Source: Rikenellaceae bacterium (GTDB taxonomy: Bacteria; Bacteroidota; Bacteroidia; Bacteroidales; Rikenellaceae). Taken from it: DNA of 48,312 nucleotides. Positions 35,253-42,946 of this stretch are shown here, in pieces. The notes beneath the pieces were generated by a model. That model did no database searches. It saw only the letters and a program-made list of their open reading frames with translations, and was not told where the DNA came from. How positions within the stretch are numbered: position 1 is the first letter of the stretch; every line of letters starts with the position of its first letter. Where the stretch lies: positions 1-48,312 of the forward strand of contig JAFQJK010000009.1 in the NCBI GenBank assembly GCA_017415005.1. The letters run 5' to 3'. Made by a program: the position numbers and the translations under genes.

Positions 35253-36794
35253 TTACGCCAGCTTGGCGAACAGCTTGCGCAGGCTCACCTCCTCGCCGAC
35301 GATCCGCGGAAGATCGTCGATCGCCACGCGCTGCTGCTCCATCGTATCGCGGTGGCGCAGCGTGACGGTGCGGTCCTCAAGCGACTGATGGTCGACGGTG
35401 ATACAGAACGGCGTACCGATCGCATCCTGGCGACGGTAGCGCTTGCCGATGCTGTCTTTCTCGTCGTACTGGATCGTATGGTCAAGCTTGAGCATATCCT
35501 TGATCTCATGCGCCAGCTCGGGCAGCCCGTCCTTCTTGACGAGCGGCAGCACGGCAGCCTTGATGGGCGCGAGCGCGGCCGGGAAACGCATCACCACGCG
35601 CTCCTCGCCATTTGCGAGTTTCTCCTCCAGGTATGAAGCCGAGAGCACCTGAAGCACCATGCGGTCGACGCCGATCGATGTCTCGATCACGTAAGGCACG
35701 TAGCTCTCGCCGGTCTCGTGGTCGAAGTAGGTGATCTTCTTACCCGAGAACTTCTGATGGTTCCCGAGGTCGAAGTCGGTGCGCGAGTGGATACCCTCGA
35801 CCTCCTTGAACCCGAACGGGAACTCGAACTCGACGTCGGTGGCCGCATTGGCATAGTGGGCCAGCTTGTCGTGGTCGTGGAAGCGGTATTTATCATCGCC
35901 GAACCCGAGGGCGCGGTGCCACTTCATGCGGGCCTCCTTCCAGTGGGCGAACCACCCCAGTTCCTCACCGGGGCGGACGAAGAACTGCATCTCCATCTGC
36001 TCGAACTCGCGCATGCGGAAAATGAACTGGCGCGCCACGATCTCGTTGCGGAACGCCTTGCCGATCTGCGCGATACCGAACGGTATCTTCATGCGGCCGG
36101 TCTTCTGCACATTGAGGAAGTTGACGAAAATGCCCTGTGCCGTCTCGGGTCGCAGGTATATCGTGCTCGACCCGTCCGATGCGGCCCCGAGCTTGGTTTC
36201 GAACATCAGGTTGAACTGGCGCACCTCGGTCCAGTTGCGTGTCCCCGAGATCGGGCAAACGATCTCGCAGTCGACGATGATCTGACGCATCGCGTCAAGA
36301 TCGCCCGCATTGAGCGCCTCGACCATGCGGCCGTGCATCACGTCGCGCTTCCCGACCAGATCGAGCACGCGCTCGTTCGTGGCGCGGAACTTCTCCTCGT
36401 CGAAGCTGTCGCCGAAACGCTTACGGGCCTTGGCCACCTCCTTGTCGATCTTCTCGTCCTGCTTGGCCAGCCACTCCTCGATCAGCACGTCGGCGCGGTA
36501 GCGCTTCTTCGAGTCCTTATTGTCGATCAGGGGGTCGTTGAAGGCGCCCACGTGACCCGAAGCCTCCCAGATACGCGGATGCATGAAGATGGCCGAGTCG
36601 ATGCCCACGATGTTCTCGTGCAGCTTGACCATGAAGTCCCACCAGTAACGCTTGATGTTGTTCTTGAGTTCGACGCCCAATTGTCCGTAGTCGTACACGG
36701 CGCTCAGTCCGTCGTATATTTCGCTCGAAGGGAAAATGAACCCGTACTCCTTGCTGTGGGCCACCAGCTTCTTAAACAGTTCCTCCTGTGTCAT
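35253..36794 (-). CDS. glyS: glycyl-tRNA synthetase, single-chain class II
   Basis: Charges tRNA-Gly in the cytoplasm. 513 residues, the dimeric eukaryote/archaeal-like type (often named glyQS) and not the alpha2-beta2 type. N-terminus GFIFPSSEIYDGLSAVYDYG; motif 1 region NIVGIDSAIFMHPRIWEASG; motif 2 KAFRNEIVARQFIFRMREFE; motif 3 YVIETSIGVDRMVLQVLSAS; C-terminal anticodon-binding domain with DSIGKRYRRQDAIGTPFCIT and IDDLPRIVGEEVSL. Has a perfect promoter upstream and diverges from ruvX. Confidence 0.97.
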   Translation of the reverse strand: MTQEELFKKLVAHSKEYGFIFPSSEIYDGLSAVYDYGQLGVELKNNIKRYWWDFMVKLHENIVGIDSAIFMHPRIWEASGHVGAFNDPLIDNKDSKKRYRADVLIEEWLAKQDEKIDKEVAKARKRFGDSFDEEKFRATNERVLDLVGKRDVMHGRMVEALNAGDLDAMRQIIVDCEIVCPISGTRNWTEVRQFNLMFETKLGAASDGSSTIYLRPETAQGIFVNFLNVQKTGRMKIPFGIAQIGKAFRNEIVARQFIFRMREFEQMEMQFFVRPGEELGWFAHWKEARMKWHRALGFGDDKYRFHDHDKLAHYANAATDVEFEFPFGFKEVEGIHSRTDFDLGNHQKFSGKKITYFDHETGESYVPYVIETSIGVDRMVLQVLSASYLEEKLANGEERVVMRFPAALAPIKAAVLPLVKKDGLPELAHEIKDMLKLDHTIQYDEKDSIGKRYRRQDAIGTPFCITVDHQSLEDRTVTLRHRDTMEQQRVAIDDLPRIVGEEVSLRKLFAKLA

Positions 36795-36824
36795 GATTTT
36801 TTACGCTAACGTTTTGTCGAATGG

Positions 36825-36857
36825 CAAAGATAGCTTTTTTTCTTAACTTTGTGCAAA
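36825..36857 (-). promoter_or_regulatory. promoter of glyS
   Basis: Minus strand TTTG at 36854-36857, 21-base spacer, TATCTTTG at 36825-36832 (exact -7 box). It overlaps the -7 box of the divergent ruvX promoter. Confidence 0.75.
36844..36851 (+). promoter_or_regulatory. -7 box of ruvX
   Basis: TAACTTTG, exact -7 consensus, 17 bases before ATG 36869. No good -33 element at the right distance. Confidence 0.55.
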
Positions 36858-36868
36858 TTTTGACGTTC

Positions 36869-37282
36869 ATGGGTAGAATTCTGGCACTTGATTACGGCCT
36901 CCGGCGTACGGGCATCGCCGTCAGCGACCCGCTTCGGATCATCGCCGGCAGTCTCGCCACGGTACCCACTGCCGAGCTCAAAGCGTTCCTTGCAAAATAC
37001 ATCGCTGCGAACGATGTCGACACGATCGTGGTGGGCATGCCGCGCCAGATGGACGGCAGCCCGTCCGAGACTTTCGCACACATCGGCCCGCTGGTCGAGC
37101 GGCTCCGCCGCGCCTATCCGACGCTGAGCGTCGAGCTGTTCGACGAGCGCTTCACCTCGAAACTCGCCCTGCGCGCGATGATCGACGGGGGAGTCCCGAA
37201 GATGAAACGGCGCGAGAAGGGACTGGTCGATCGCGTGAGCGCGACGATCATCCTGCAAGGCTATATGGACAGCAGAAAATAA
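36869..37282 (+). CDS. ruvX: RuvX/YqgF Holliday-junction resolvase-like protein
   Basis: RNase H-fold protein of the YqgF family, linked to pre-16S rRNA 5' processing. 137 residues from ATG 36869 (MGRILALDYGLRRTGIAVSD); the ORF extends upstream but into the promoter. Motifs: ALDYGLRRTGIAVSDP (Asp), TIVVGMPRQMDGSPSE (about 52-67), VELFDERFTSKLA (Glu) and KGLVDRVSATIILQGYM (Asp). def starts 14 bases later, so the two are probably co-transcribed. Confidence 0.93.
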   Translation: MGRILALDYGLRRTGIAVSDPLRIIAGSLATVPTAELKAFLAKYIAANDVDTIVVGMPRQMDGSPSETFAHIGPLVERLRRAYPTLSVELFDERFTSKLALRAMIDGGVPKMKRREKGLVDRVSATIILQGYMDSRK

Positions 37283-37296
37283 AAACAGACGATACG

Positions 37297-37851
37297 ATGA
37301 TTTACCCGATTGTGATCTACGGCTCGCCGATGCTACGCAACGTATCCGAACCGATTACGGCCGATTATCCCGGCCTCCCGCAACTGATCAAAGACATGTT
37401 CGACACGATGCACGCCTCCGACGGCGTGGGCCTTGCAGCCCCGCAGATCGGTAAGAGCATCCGCCTGTTCGTGATCGACGCGCGCCCGTGGGCCGACGAG
37501 GACCCGCGCCTGGCCGACTTCACCAAGGCGTTCATCAACCCCGAGATCTACGAGCGTTTCGGCGACGAGGAGCTCTTCAACGAGGGCTGCCTCAGCGTCC
37601 CCGGCATCCATGAGGACGTGAGCCGCCCCACAAAGGTGAAGATCCGTTATCTCGACGAGAACTTCGTCGAGCACGACGAGGAGTACGACGGCTATGCCGC
37701 CCGCGTCATCCAGCACGAGTACGACCACCTCGAGGGCAAGATGTTCGTCGACCGCCTCTCGCCGCTGCGCCGCACGCTGCTCAAGTCCAAGCTCGCCGCC
37801 ATGAGCAAGGGCAGGTACAAGGCCGACTACAAGACCAAACTGGTCAAATAG
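37297..37851 (+). CDS. def: peptide deformylase
   Basis: Removes the formyl group from nascent-chain Met. 184 residues with the three family motifs: GVGLAAPQIGKSIRLFVID (about 43-61), EGCLSVPGIHEDVSR (metal-binding Cys, about 106-120) and VIQHEYDHLEGKMFVDRLS (metal-binding His pair and catalytic Glu, about 144-162). No signal peptide. Second gene of a ruvX-def transcript. Confidence 0.97.
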   Translation: MIYPIVIYGSPMLRNVSEPITADYPGLPQLIKDMFDTMHASDGVGLAAPQIGKSIRLFVIDARPWADEDPRLADFTKAFINPEIYERFGDEELFNEGCLSVPGIHEDVSRPTKVKIRYLDENFVEHDEEYDGYAARVIQHEYDHLEGKMFVDRLSPLRRTLLKSKLAAMSKGRYKADYKTKLVK

Positions 37852-38195
37852 CACCGCATCCGAGCCCCCCCCTTTCGGACACACCTCCGGCCCGCGCAAT
37901 ACCGTGCGCCGGCGCATTCGGCACCGGCCGGCATACGTTATGCCGATAATCTGCGTTTATATCGTGGGCGGTCCGCCCCGCAGAGCGGCATAACGCTCCG
38001 GCGCCTCACGGCCTGTCCGGCCCAAGCACGACCTCTACGGGAAGATGCGCCCGCCCGCTGCGACACAAGAACACTCCGCAGACCGCCGCCGCGCGCAGGT
38101 CTCTGCGCCACTTTAGGGCGGCATACGCCCGACGATGATTCAGTAACCCCGGCCAACGCCCCCTCGTGCCGCACCATAGTTAAATTCGCCACTGC
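37852..38195. other. intergenic region between def and yqgE
   Basis: 344 GC-rich bases. I see no gene, clear terminator or promoter. Confidence 0.5.
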
Positions 38196-38753
38196 ATGAG
38201 CAAACCGTATGACATGATCCGCCCGGGCAGCGTGCTGGTCGCCGAGCCTTACCTCGGCGACGCCTACTTCGGGCGCGCCACCGTGCTCATTGCCGAGCAC
38301 AACGAGTCGGGCAGCGTGGGGTTCATCCTCAACAAACCGCTGACGTTCGACGTCGCGGACCTCGTCGCCGAGTTCCCGTCACGGGGCTTCACGCTGGGCC
38401 TCGGCGGCCCGCTCCAGCCCCAGACCCTCCATTTCGTCCACACGCTGGGCTCGTCCGTGCCCGGCTCCGTCCCGCTCTACGGCAACCTGAGCTGGGGCGG
38501 CGACTTCGAGGTGCTCTGCCGCCTGGTCGAGGCCGGCATGGCCGGTCCCGGCGACGTGCGTTTTTTCCTCGGTTACTCGTCCTGGGCCGAGGGGCAGCTC
38601 CGCGAAGAAACGGAACAGGAGGAGTGGGCCGTAACGACGGTCGCCTGCGAAACGATCATGGAGGACACCGAGGGTCTCTGGTACGACCTGGTGGCCCGCA
38701 TGCCCGGCCACACCCACTGGCTGCTCGTCCCGCTGCATCCCGAGGACAACTGA
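38196..38753 (+). CDS. YqgE/AlgH family protein (UPF0301)
   Basis: A 185-residue cytoplasmic protein. Family marks: GSVLVAEPYLGDAYFGRATV (about 11-30), GSVGFILNKPLTFDVADLV (about 42-60), LGLGGPLQPQTLHFVHTLG and VRFFLGYSSWAEGQLREE. YqgE is often next to ruvX/YqgF in bacteria and here lies two genes away, which fits, but its biochemical role is not established. Confidence 0.92.
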   Translation: MSKPYDMIRPGSVLVAEPYLGDAYFGRATVLIAEHNESGSVGFILNKPLTFDVADLVAEFPSRGFTLGLGGPLQPQTLHFVHTLGSSVPGSVPLYGNLSWGGDFEVLCRLVEAGMAGPGDVRFFLGYSSWAEGQLREETEQEEWAVTTVACETIMEDTEGLWYDLVARMPGHTHWLLVPLHPEDN

Positions 38754-38842
38754 GCAGCGCGCAAATGCCCCGGCCGGCAGCAAATGGACAACCGGCGGAA
38801 TGGCAAATCCCAACCCGGCACACCGGTATCCTGCCGAAAGAT

Positions 38843-38872
38843 TTTGTCATTCCGTTTTTTTAACTATCTTTG
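38843..38872 (+). promoter_or_regulatory. promoter of the DUF4185 lipoprotein
   Basis: TTTG at 38843-38846, 18-base spacer, TATCTTTG at 38865-38872 (exact -7 box). It puts the ORF's upstream start codon inside the promoter and supports ATG 38891. Confidence 0.8.
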
Positions 38873-38890
38873 AGGAAAAATTTTTCCCTT

Positions 38891-40465
38891 ATGAAACTAC
38901 TCTACACAAATTTCCTTATTCCGATGGCCGCCCTGTTCGTCGTGGGCATAGGCACCGTCTCATGCGGCAGCTCCAAAGAGGAAGGCGAAGGCACGGTCAC
39001 CTACACGGTGACCTTCGACACGCGCGGCGGCACGCCGGCCGTAGACCCGCAGGATATCCTGGCCGGAGGCAAGGCCACGCTGCCCGACCCGGCGCCAACC
39101 AAAGCCGACAGCCTGTTCACAGGCTGGTTCACCGCTACCGGGAGCGAATACAATTTCGCCGCCCCGGTCAACAGCAGCTTCACACTGCACGCCCGATACG
39201 CCAAAGCCCAAACCGTCACGGTGACGTTCGTCACCAACGACCCCGCGACCACCATCCCACCGGTCTCGGTAAACGAAGGCACTCCAATCACCAAACCTAA
39301 AAAGTATCCCGGTAAAACGGGCTTCATCTTTTCGGGCTGGTTTACCGACGACGCCTGTACCCAGCGATACGACTTCGAAGCGCCGGTTGACCACGACCTG
39401 ACGCTCTACGGCGGTTTCATGCGACGGATCAGGTTCACCAATCCGCAATTCATCTCGCAGGTCACCGGCGGAAACGCAAAATATGACAACCTGCCGCTTT
39501 CCAACAACACGCTCGCCGACTATGACTTCGGGGGTACCGACCTCGGCATCGTATTCGATATGGGCGACAAGGTAGGTGTCTTCTTCGGAGATACATACGG
39601 CGGCTCGGGCCGCGGGCCGGCCGCGGACTGGCGGTCAAACGTGCTGGCCTTCTCCGACGACACCAACCTCGAAGACGGCTTCCAGTTCAACACGATGGCC
39701 CTCCACCCGAACAGCAACAAATTCGCCAAAGAGCTGATCCCCAAAGCATACACAGGAGGTTACACCTCGATTCCGACCAGTGCGATCCGGGCCAACGGTT
39801 GCGACTACGTCCACTACATGAACTGGATCGTCGCCGGAGGCGGGGAATCCCGATACTTCGCCGAGATCTACAAGTCGGTCGACAACGGCCAGAACTGGAA
39901 CAAAGTCCCCGTCCGTTTCCCGCGTGACAGCAAGTTCTTCCTGGTGGCTTACGAGAAAGACCCCACGCCAGGCTCGGACTACATCTACATGCTCGGCACC
40001 CACGGCTCGGGGAATCCCGGCGCCAATCCCGAAAGCCCCTCGAACGCATACAGCTATCGTGCGAGCCCGGTCTACCTGGCCCGCTTCCACGAAGCCGACT
40101 TCGAGCGCAAGAACAAGTACCAGTACTGGAACGGCTCGACGTGGATCGAGAATGACGAGTCGGCCGCCGTTCCCGTGATCGAACGGGTTGCGGGTGAAGC
40201 CAGCCTGATGTGGCACGAGAAATACCAGCGCTGGCTGTACCACGGCACCGGGAAGGAGGGCATGTACTACGCCCAGGCCGCCGACATCACCGGCCCGTGG
40301 TATACCGACGATCTGCAGCGTCCCCCGGTCTCTATGTGGGGCCCCTATGCCGCCATGTTCCACAAGTGGTTCAACAAAACCGACGACATCTACTCCCTCA
40401 TGTCGATCTGGGGCAAGAATGCCAGCGTATACAACGTCTTCCTGATGAAACACACTATCCAGTAA
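38891..40465 (+). CDS. lipoprotein with two InlB-type repeats and a DUF4185 domain
   Basis: A 524-residue secreted lipoprotein (start ATG 38891; MKLLYTNFLIPMAALFVVG then VGIGTVSCGSS). Two Listeria-Bacteroides repeats (about 37-105 and 106-178): VTFDTRGGTPAVDPQDILAG with GWFTATGSEYNFAAPV, and VTFVTNDPATTIPPVSV with FSGWFTDDACTQRYDFEAPV. The rest (about 180-524) matches DUF4185: DLGIVFDMGDKVGVFFGDTY, WRSNVLAFSDDTNLEDGFQF, YVHYMNWIVAGG. Some DUF4185 proteins were shown to be endo-D-arabinanases (GH183), so a role in glycan cleavage is possible but not readable here. Transcribed alone between a strong promoter and terminator. Confidence 0.8.
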   Translation: MKLLYTNFLIPMAALFVVGIGTVSCGSSKEEGEGTVTYTVTFDTRGGTPAVDPQDILAGGKATLPDPAPTKADSLFTGWFTATGSEYNFAAPVNSSFTLHARYAKAQTVTVTFVTNDPATTIPPVSVNEGTPITKPKKYPGKTGFIFSGWFTDDACTQRYDFEAPVDHDLTLYGGFMRRIRFTNPQFISQVTGGNAKYDNLPLSNNTLADYDFGGTDLGIVFDMGDKVGVFFGDTYGGSGRGPAADWRSNVLAFSDDTNLEDGFQFNTMALHPNSNKFAKELIPKAYTGGYTSIPTSAIRANGCDYVHYMNWIVAGGGESRYFAEIYKSVDNGQNWNKVPVRFPRDSKFFLVAYEKDPTPGSDYIYMLGTHGSGNPGANPESPSNAYSYRASPVYLARFHEADFERKNKYQYWNGSTWIENDESAAVPVIERVAGEASLMWHEKYQRWLYHGTGKEGMYYAQAADITGPWYTDDLQRPPVSMWGPYAAMFHKWFNKTDDIYSLMSIWGKNASVYNVFLMKHTIQ

Positions 40466-40505
40466 GCCCGCCTGCGGCTGGGTCCGTACCCGCCCTCTTA
40501 CTATG

Positions 40506-40538
40506 CACGGCGCTTTCCCTTCCGGGGAAAGCGCCGTG
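40506..40538 (+). terminator. terminator of the DUF4185 gene
   Basis: CACGGCGCTTTCCC and GGGAAAGCGCCGTG are exact complements around TTCCG, 40 bases after the stop codon. No T tract follows. Confidence 0.7.
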
Positions 40539-40781
40539 TACCGTTCAGCCCCCCGGCCCCCCCACACCGACATTCCGCACAACCCCACCCGCACGGCGCA
40601 ACGCCTTTTCGGCCCGGATAGGCCTCCATCCGATCCCCAAACACTATCTCTATCCTGAAACGCCCCGCCGCTTCCGCCACCAGAGCGCCGGTCTGCACAA
40701 AAAATCACGGCCGCATGTTACTTCCTGCCTGCCCGGCCGTCATACCCACAAAACCACACCCCAAGCGCCTGAGCACGGAAC
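40539..40781. other. intergenic region
   Basis: GC-rich, rich in C runs; no gene or RNA recognised before the sigma-factor remnant. Confidence 0.5.
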
Positions 40782-41166
40782 ATGGGTACCGGAGAGTTCG
40801 ACACGCGCGTCCTACCCCTAAGGGACAGCATGTTCCGTATGGTCCAAAGCCTGCTCGGCGACCGCTGCGAGGCAGAGGATGTCCTGCCGGACATATGGGA
40901 AAAACTGCGGCTGCGACGCAACGAGCCCGACCGGTGTGACAACCCCGACACCTGCATCTATACTATACAACCGCTGCATCGACCATATCCGGCACAGACC
41001 CGCACGACATATCCAGCCCGGGACACCTCTCCGCCCCCGAGTATCCCACGCTTCCTCCCCCGGCATAGAGAGCATCATCGCCCGGACACGCTCCCGGCAT
41101 TTAGGAACATGCCGCCCGGACATGCCACCCATCCGGTCCGGACTGCCGCACCTCTCCAACGACTAA
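40782..41166 (+). pseudogene. broken ECF sigma factor gene
   Basis: From ATG 40782 the frame reads EFDTRVLPLRDSMFRMVQSL, LLGDRCEAEDVLPDIWEKL and DNPDTCIYTI, the region 2 of an ECF sigma factor. At about 40965 the match moves to another frame, LYNRCIDHIRHRPA, which corresponds to region 2.4 (usually RNxCIDxIR). The following frame degenerates with no region 4 (the -35-binding helix-turn-helix). A frameshift near TATACTATAC and the lost end make it non-functional. Bacteroidetes often use ECF sigma/anti-sigma pairs for TonB-receptor genes; no anti-sigma gene remains. Confidence 0.7.
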
Positions 41167-41171
41167 AGAAA

Positions 41172-41206
41172 ACCGGGAGAGATGCCCCAACGGCCTCCCT
41201 CCCGGT
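41172..41206 (-). terminator. terminator of the DEAD-box helicase gene
   Basis: ACCGGGAG / CTCCCGGT stem with a 19-base inner loop; on the minus strand followed by TTTTCTTTA. About 115 bases after the helicase stop. Confidence 0.5.
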
Positions 41207-41321
41207 CTGTCATATCCTGTCTCCAACGCTCCGGGCCACCTCAGTCCACCGGCGCAGCGTGCGGTACATCGCCATCGCCCAGCCACCGTGCATGCGGCCG
41301 CCCCGTGCCGGAGCGCCTCGC

Positions 41322-42452
41322 TCAGGCCGTAGCCGGCTGCCGGCTGACGGGAATATCCTTACCGATCAGCTTCTGAATGTCCTTGAGCAGCGGCTTCTCC
41401 TCCTCGGCACAGAACGAGTAGGCTGTCCCGGCATTACCCGCGCGGCCCGTACGGCCGATACGGTGCACATAGGTCTCGGGCACTTCGGGCAGATCGTAAT
41501 TGATCACCAGCTCAAGCTGGTCTACATCGATCCCGCGCGCCGCAATATCTGTGGCGATGAGTACGCGGCTGCGGTGTGTCTTGAAGTTCTCAAGCGCCCG
41601 CTGTCGGGCTCCCTGCGACTTATCGCCGTGGATCGCCTCGGCACCGATCCCGGCCTTGCTCAGCACGCGGGCCAGCTTGTCGGCCCCGTGCTTGGTACGC
41701 GAGAAGACGAGCACCGAGTCGCGCTTGTCACGCCTGAGCAGGTCGAGAAGCAATGTTTTCTTATCGGGTTTATCGACGAAATACACGCTCTGACTGATCG
41801 TGTCGACCGTCGATGAGACGGGGGCGACGGCCACCTTGGCCGGGTTGTGGAGCATCGTGCGGGCCAGCGACTCGATGGCCGGGGGCAGCGTGGCCGAAAA
41901 AAGCAGTGTCTGCCGCTTCTGGGGCAGCTTCGGCAGGATACGCTTGATGTCGTGGATGAATCCCATGTCGAGCATGCGGTCGGCTTCGTCGAGCACGAAG
42001 CACTCGACCCGGCTGAGGTCGATGAAACCCTGCCCCATCAGATCGAGCAGGCGGCCCGGCGTTGCGGTCAGCACGTCGACCCCGCGGCGCAGCGTATCGG
42101 TCTGGGGCTTCTGGCCCACGCCGCCGAAAATCACGCTGTGGCGCAGCGAAGTGTGCCTGGCATAGTCTTCGAAACAATCGTCGATCTGGATGGCCAGCTC
42201 GCGCGTGGGCGTGAGGATCAGCGCCCGGATGTCGCGCCGTCCACCCGCTGTCGGGGCCCCGGTGATACGCTGGATGATGGGAATGGCAAAGGCGGCGGTC
42301 TTACCGGTTCCGGTCTGCGCGCAGCCGAAGATGTCGCGGCCGGCCATAACTACCGGAATGGCCTGTTGCTGAATAGGTGTGGGATCGGTATATCCTTTCT
42401 CGCCGAGCGCCCGCAGGATCGGCTCGGTAATGTTCAGTTGCTTAAATGTCAT
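41322..42452 (-). CDS. DEAD-box RNA helicase (RhlE type)
   Basis: ATP-dependent RNA helicase, cytoplasmic, probably in ribosome assembly or RNA decay. 376 residues from ATG 42452 ([20 protein letters not shown]); the longer frame upstream runs through the promoter. Motifs in order: Q motif [12 protein letters not shown], Walker [76 protein letters not shown] and [13 protein letters not shown]. The C-terminus is short, without the basic tail of longer RhlE proteins; a short form is common in Bacteroidetes. Confidence 0.93.
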   Translation of the reverse strand: MTFKQLNITEPILRALGEKGYTDPTPIQQQAIPVVMAGRDIFGCAQTGTGKTAAFAIPIIQRITGAPTAGGRRDIRALILTPTRELAIQIDDCFEDYARHTSLRHSVIFGGVGQKPQTDTLRRGVDVLTATPGRLLDLMGQGFIDLSRVECFVLDEADRMLDMGFIHDIKRILPKLPQKRQTLLFSATLPPAIESLARTMLHNPAKVAVAPVSSTVDTISQSVYFVDKPDKKTLLLDLLRRDKRDSVLVFSRTKHGADKLARVLSKAGIGAEAIHGDKSQGARQRALENFKTHRSRVLIATDIAARGIDVDQLELVINYDLPEVPETYVHRIGRTGRAGNAGTAYSFCAEEEKPLLKDIQKLIGKDIPVSRQPATA

Positions 42453-42555
42453 GTGATTATCAGGAGCTGCTCGATCAGCAGCCATCATTAAGTTAACGAT
42501 ATGAGGGCCGGGAGAAGGGACCGTGCAAACGACACGGCGCCGGCTCATATCCGTA

Positions 42556-42585
42556 CAAAGGTACGTTAAATAATTGATACGGCAA
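42556..42585 (-). promoter_or_regulatory. promoter of the DEAD-box helicase gene
   Basis: Minus strand TTG at 42583-42585, 19-base spacer, TACCTTTG at 42556-42563 (exact -7 box). It leaves a 5' leader of about 95 bases, which is long enough for regulation such as the cold-induced control seen in other RNA helicase genes. Confidence 0.7.
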
Positions 42586-42814
42586 TAACGGTGCCGCGTT
42601 TCTACGCTGCCATTCCCCGGTCTGCACGGGGCGTACCCACCTTTTCGGTCCCTCGGCCGTCCGGCCGCGTCCGGTTCGCCCAAAAATCCCTGCAACGTCC
42701 TCCACATCCTCACCGGTGTACAATCGACTATCAACCTGCACCTTAAGACACGCAACACTACCGCCGCGCACCGTCCCTGCGCCCCGGCCCGTGTTAATTC
42801 TCACCACCCGTAAG

Positions 42815-42843
42815 TTGCACCTGAGGTTTTTTTGATATTTTTG
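42815..42843 (+). promoter_or_regulatory. promoter of the TonB-dependent receptor operon
   Basis: TTG at 42815-42817, 18-base spacer, TATTTTTG at 42836-42843 (exact -7 box), giving a leader of about 95 bases before ATG 42947. In the gap between the two promoters (42586-42814) I see nothing else. Confidence 0.7.
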
Positions 42844-42946
42844 TTGTGAAAACTATTTATATCGCAATAGTTTTCACCGTTTACTGCCGGTTCCCGTGTA
42901 TCCCACGGCGAGCGGGCTGTGACCACATCCAACGAAAAAGAAGATT

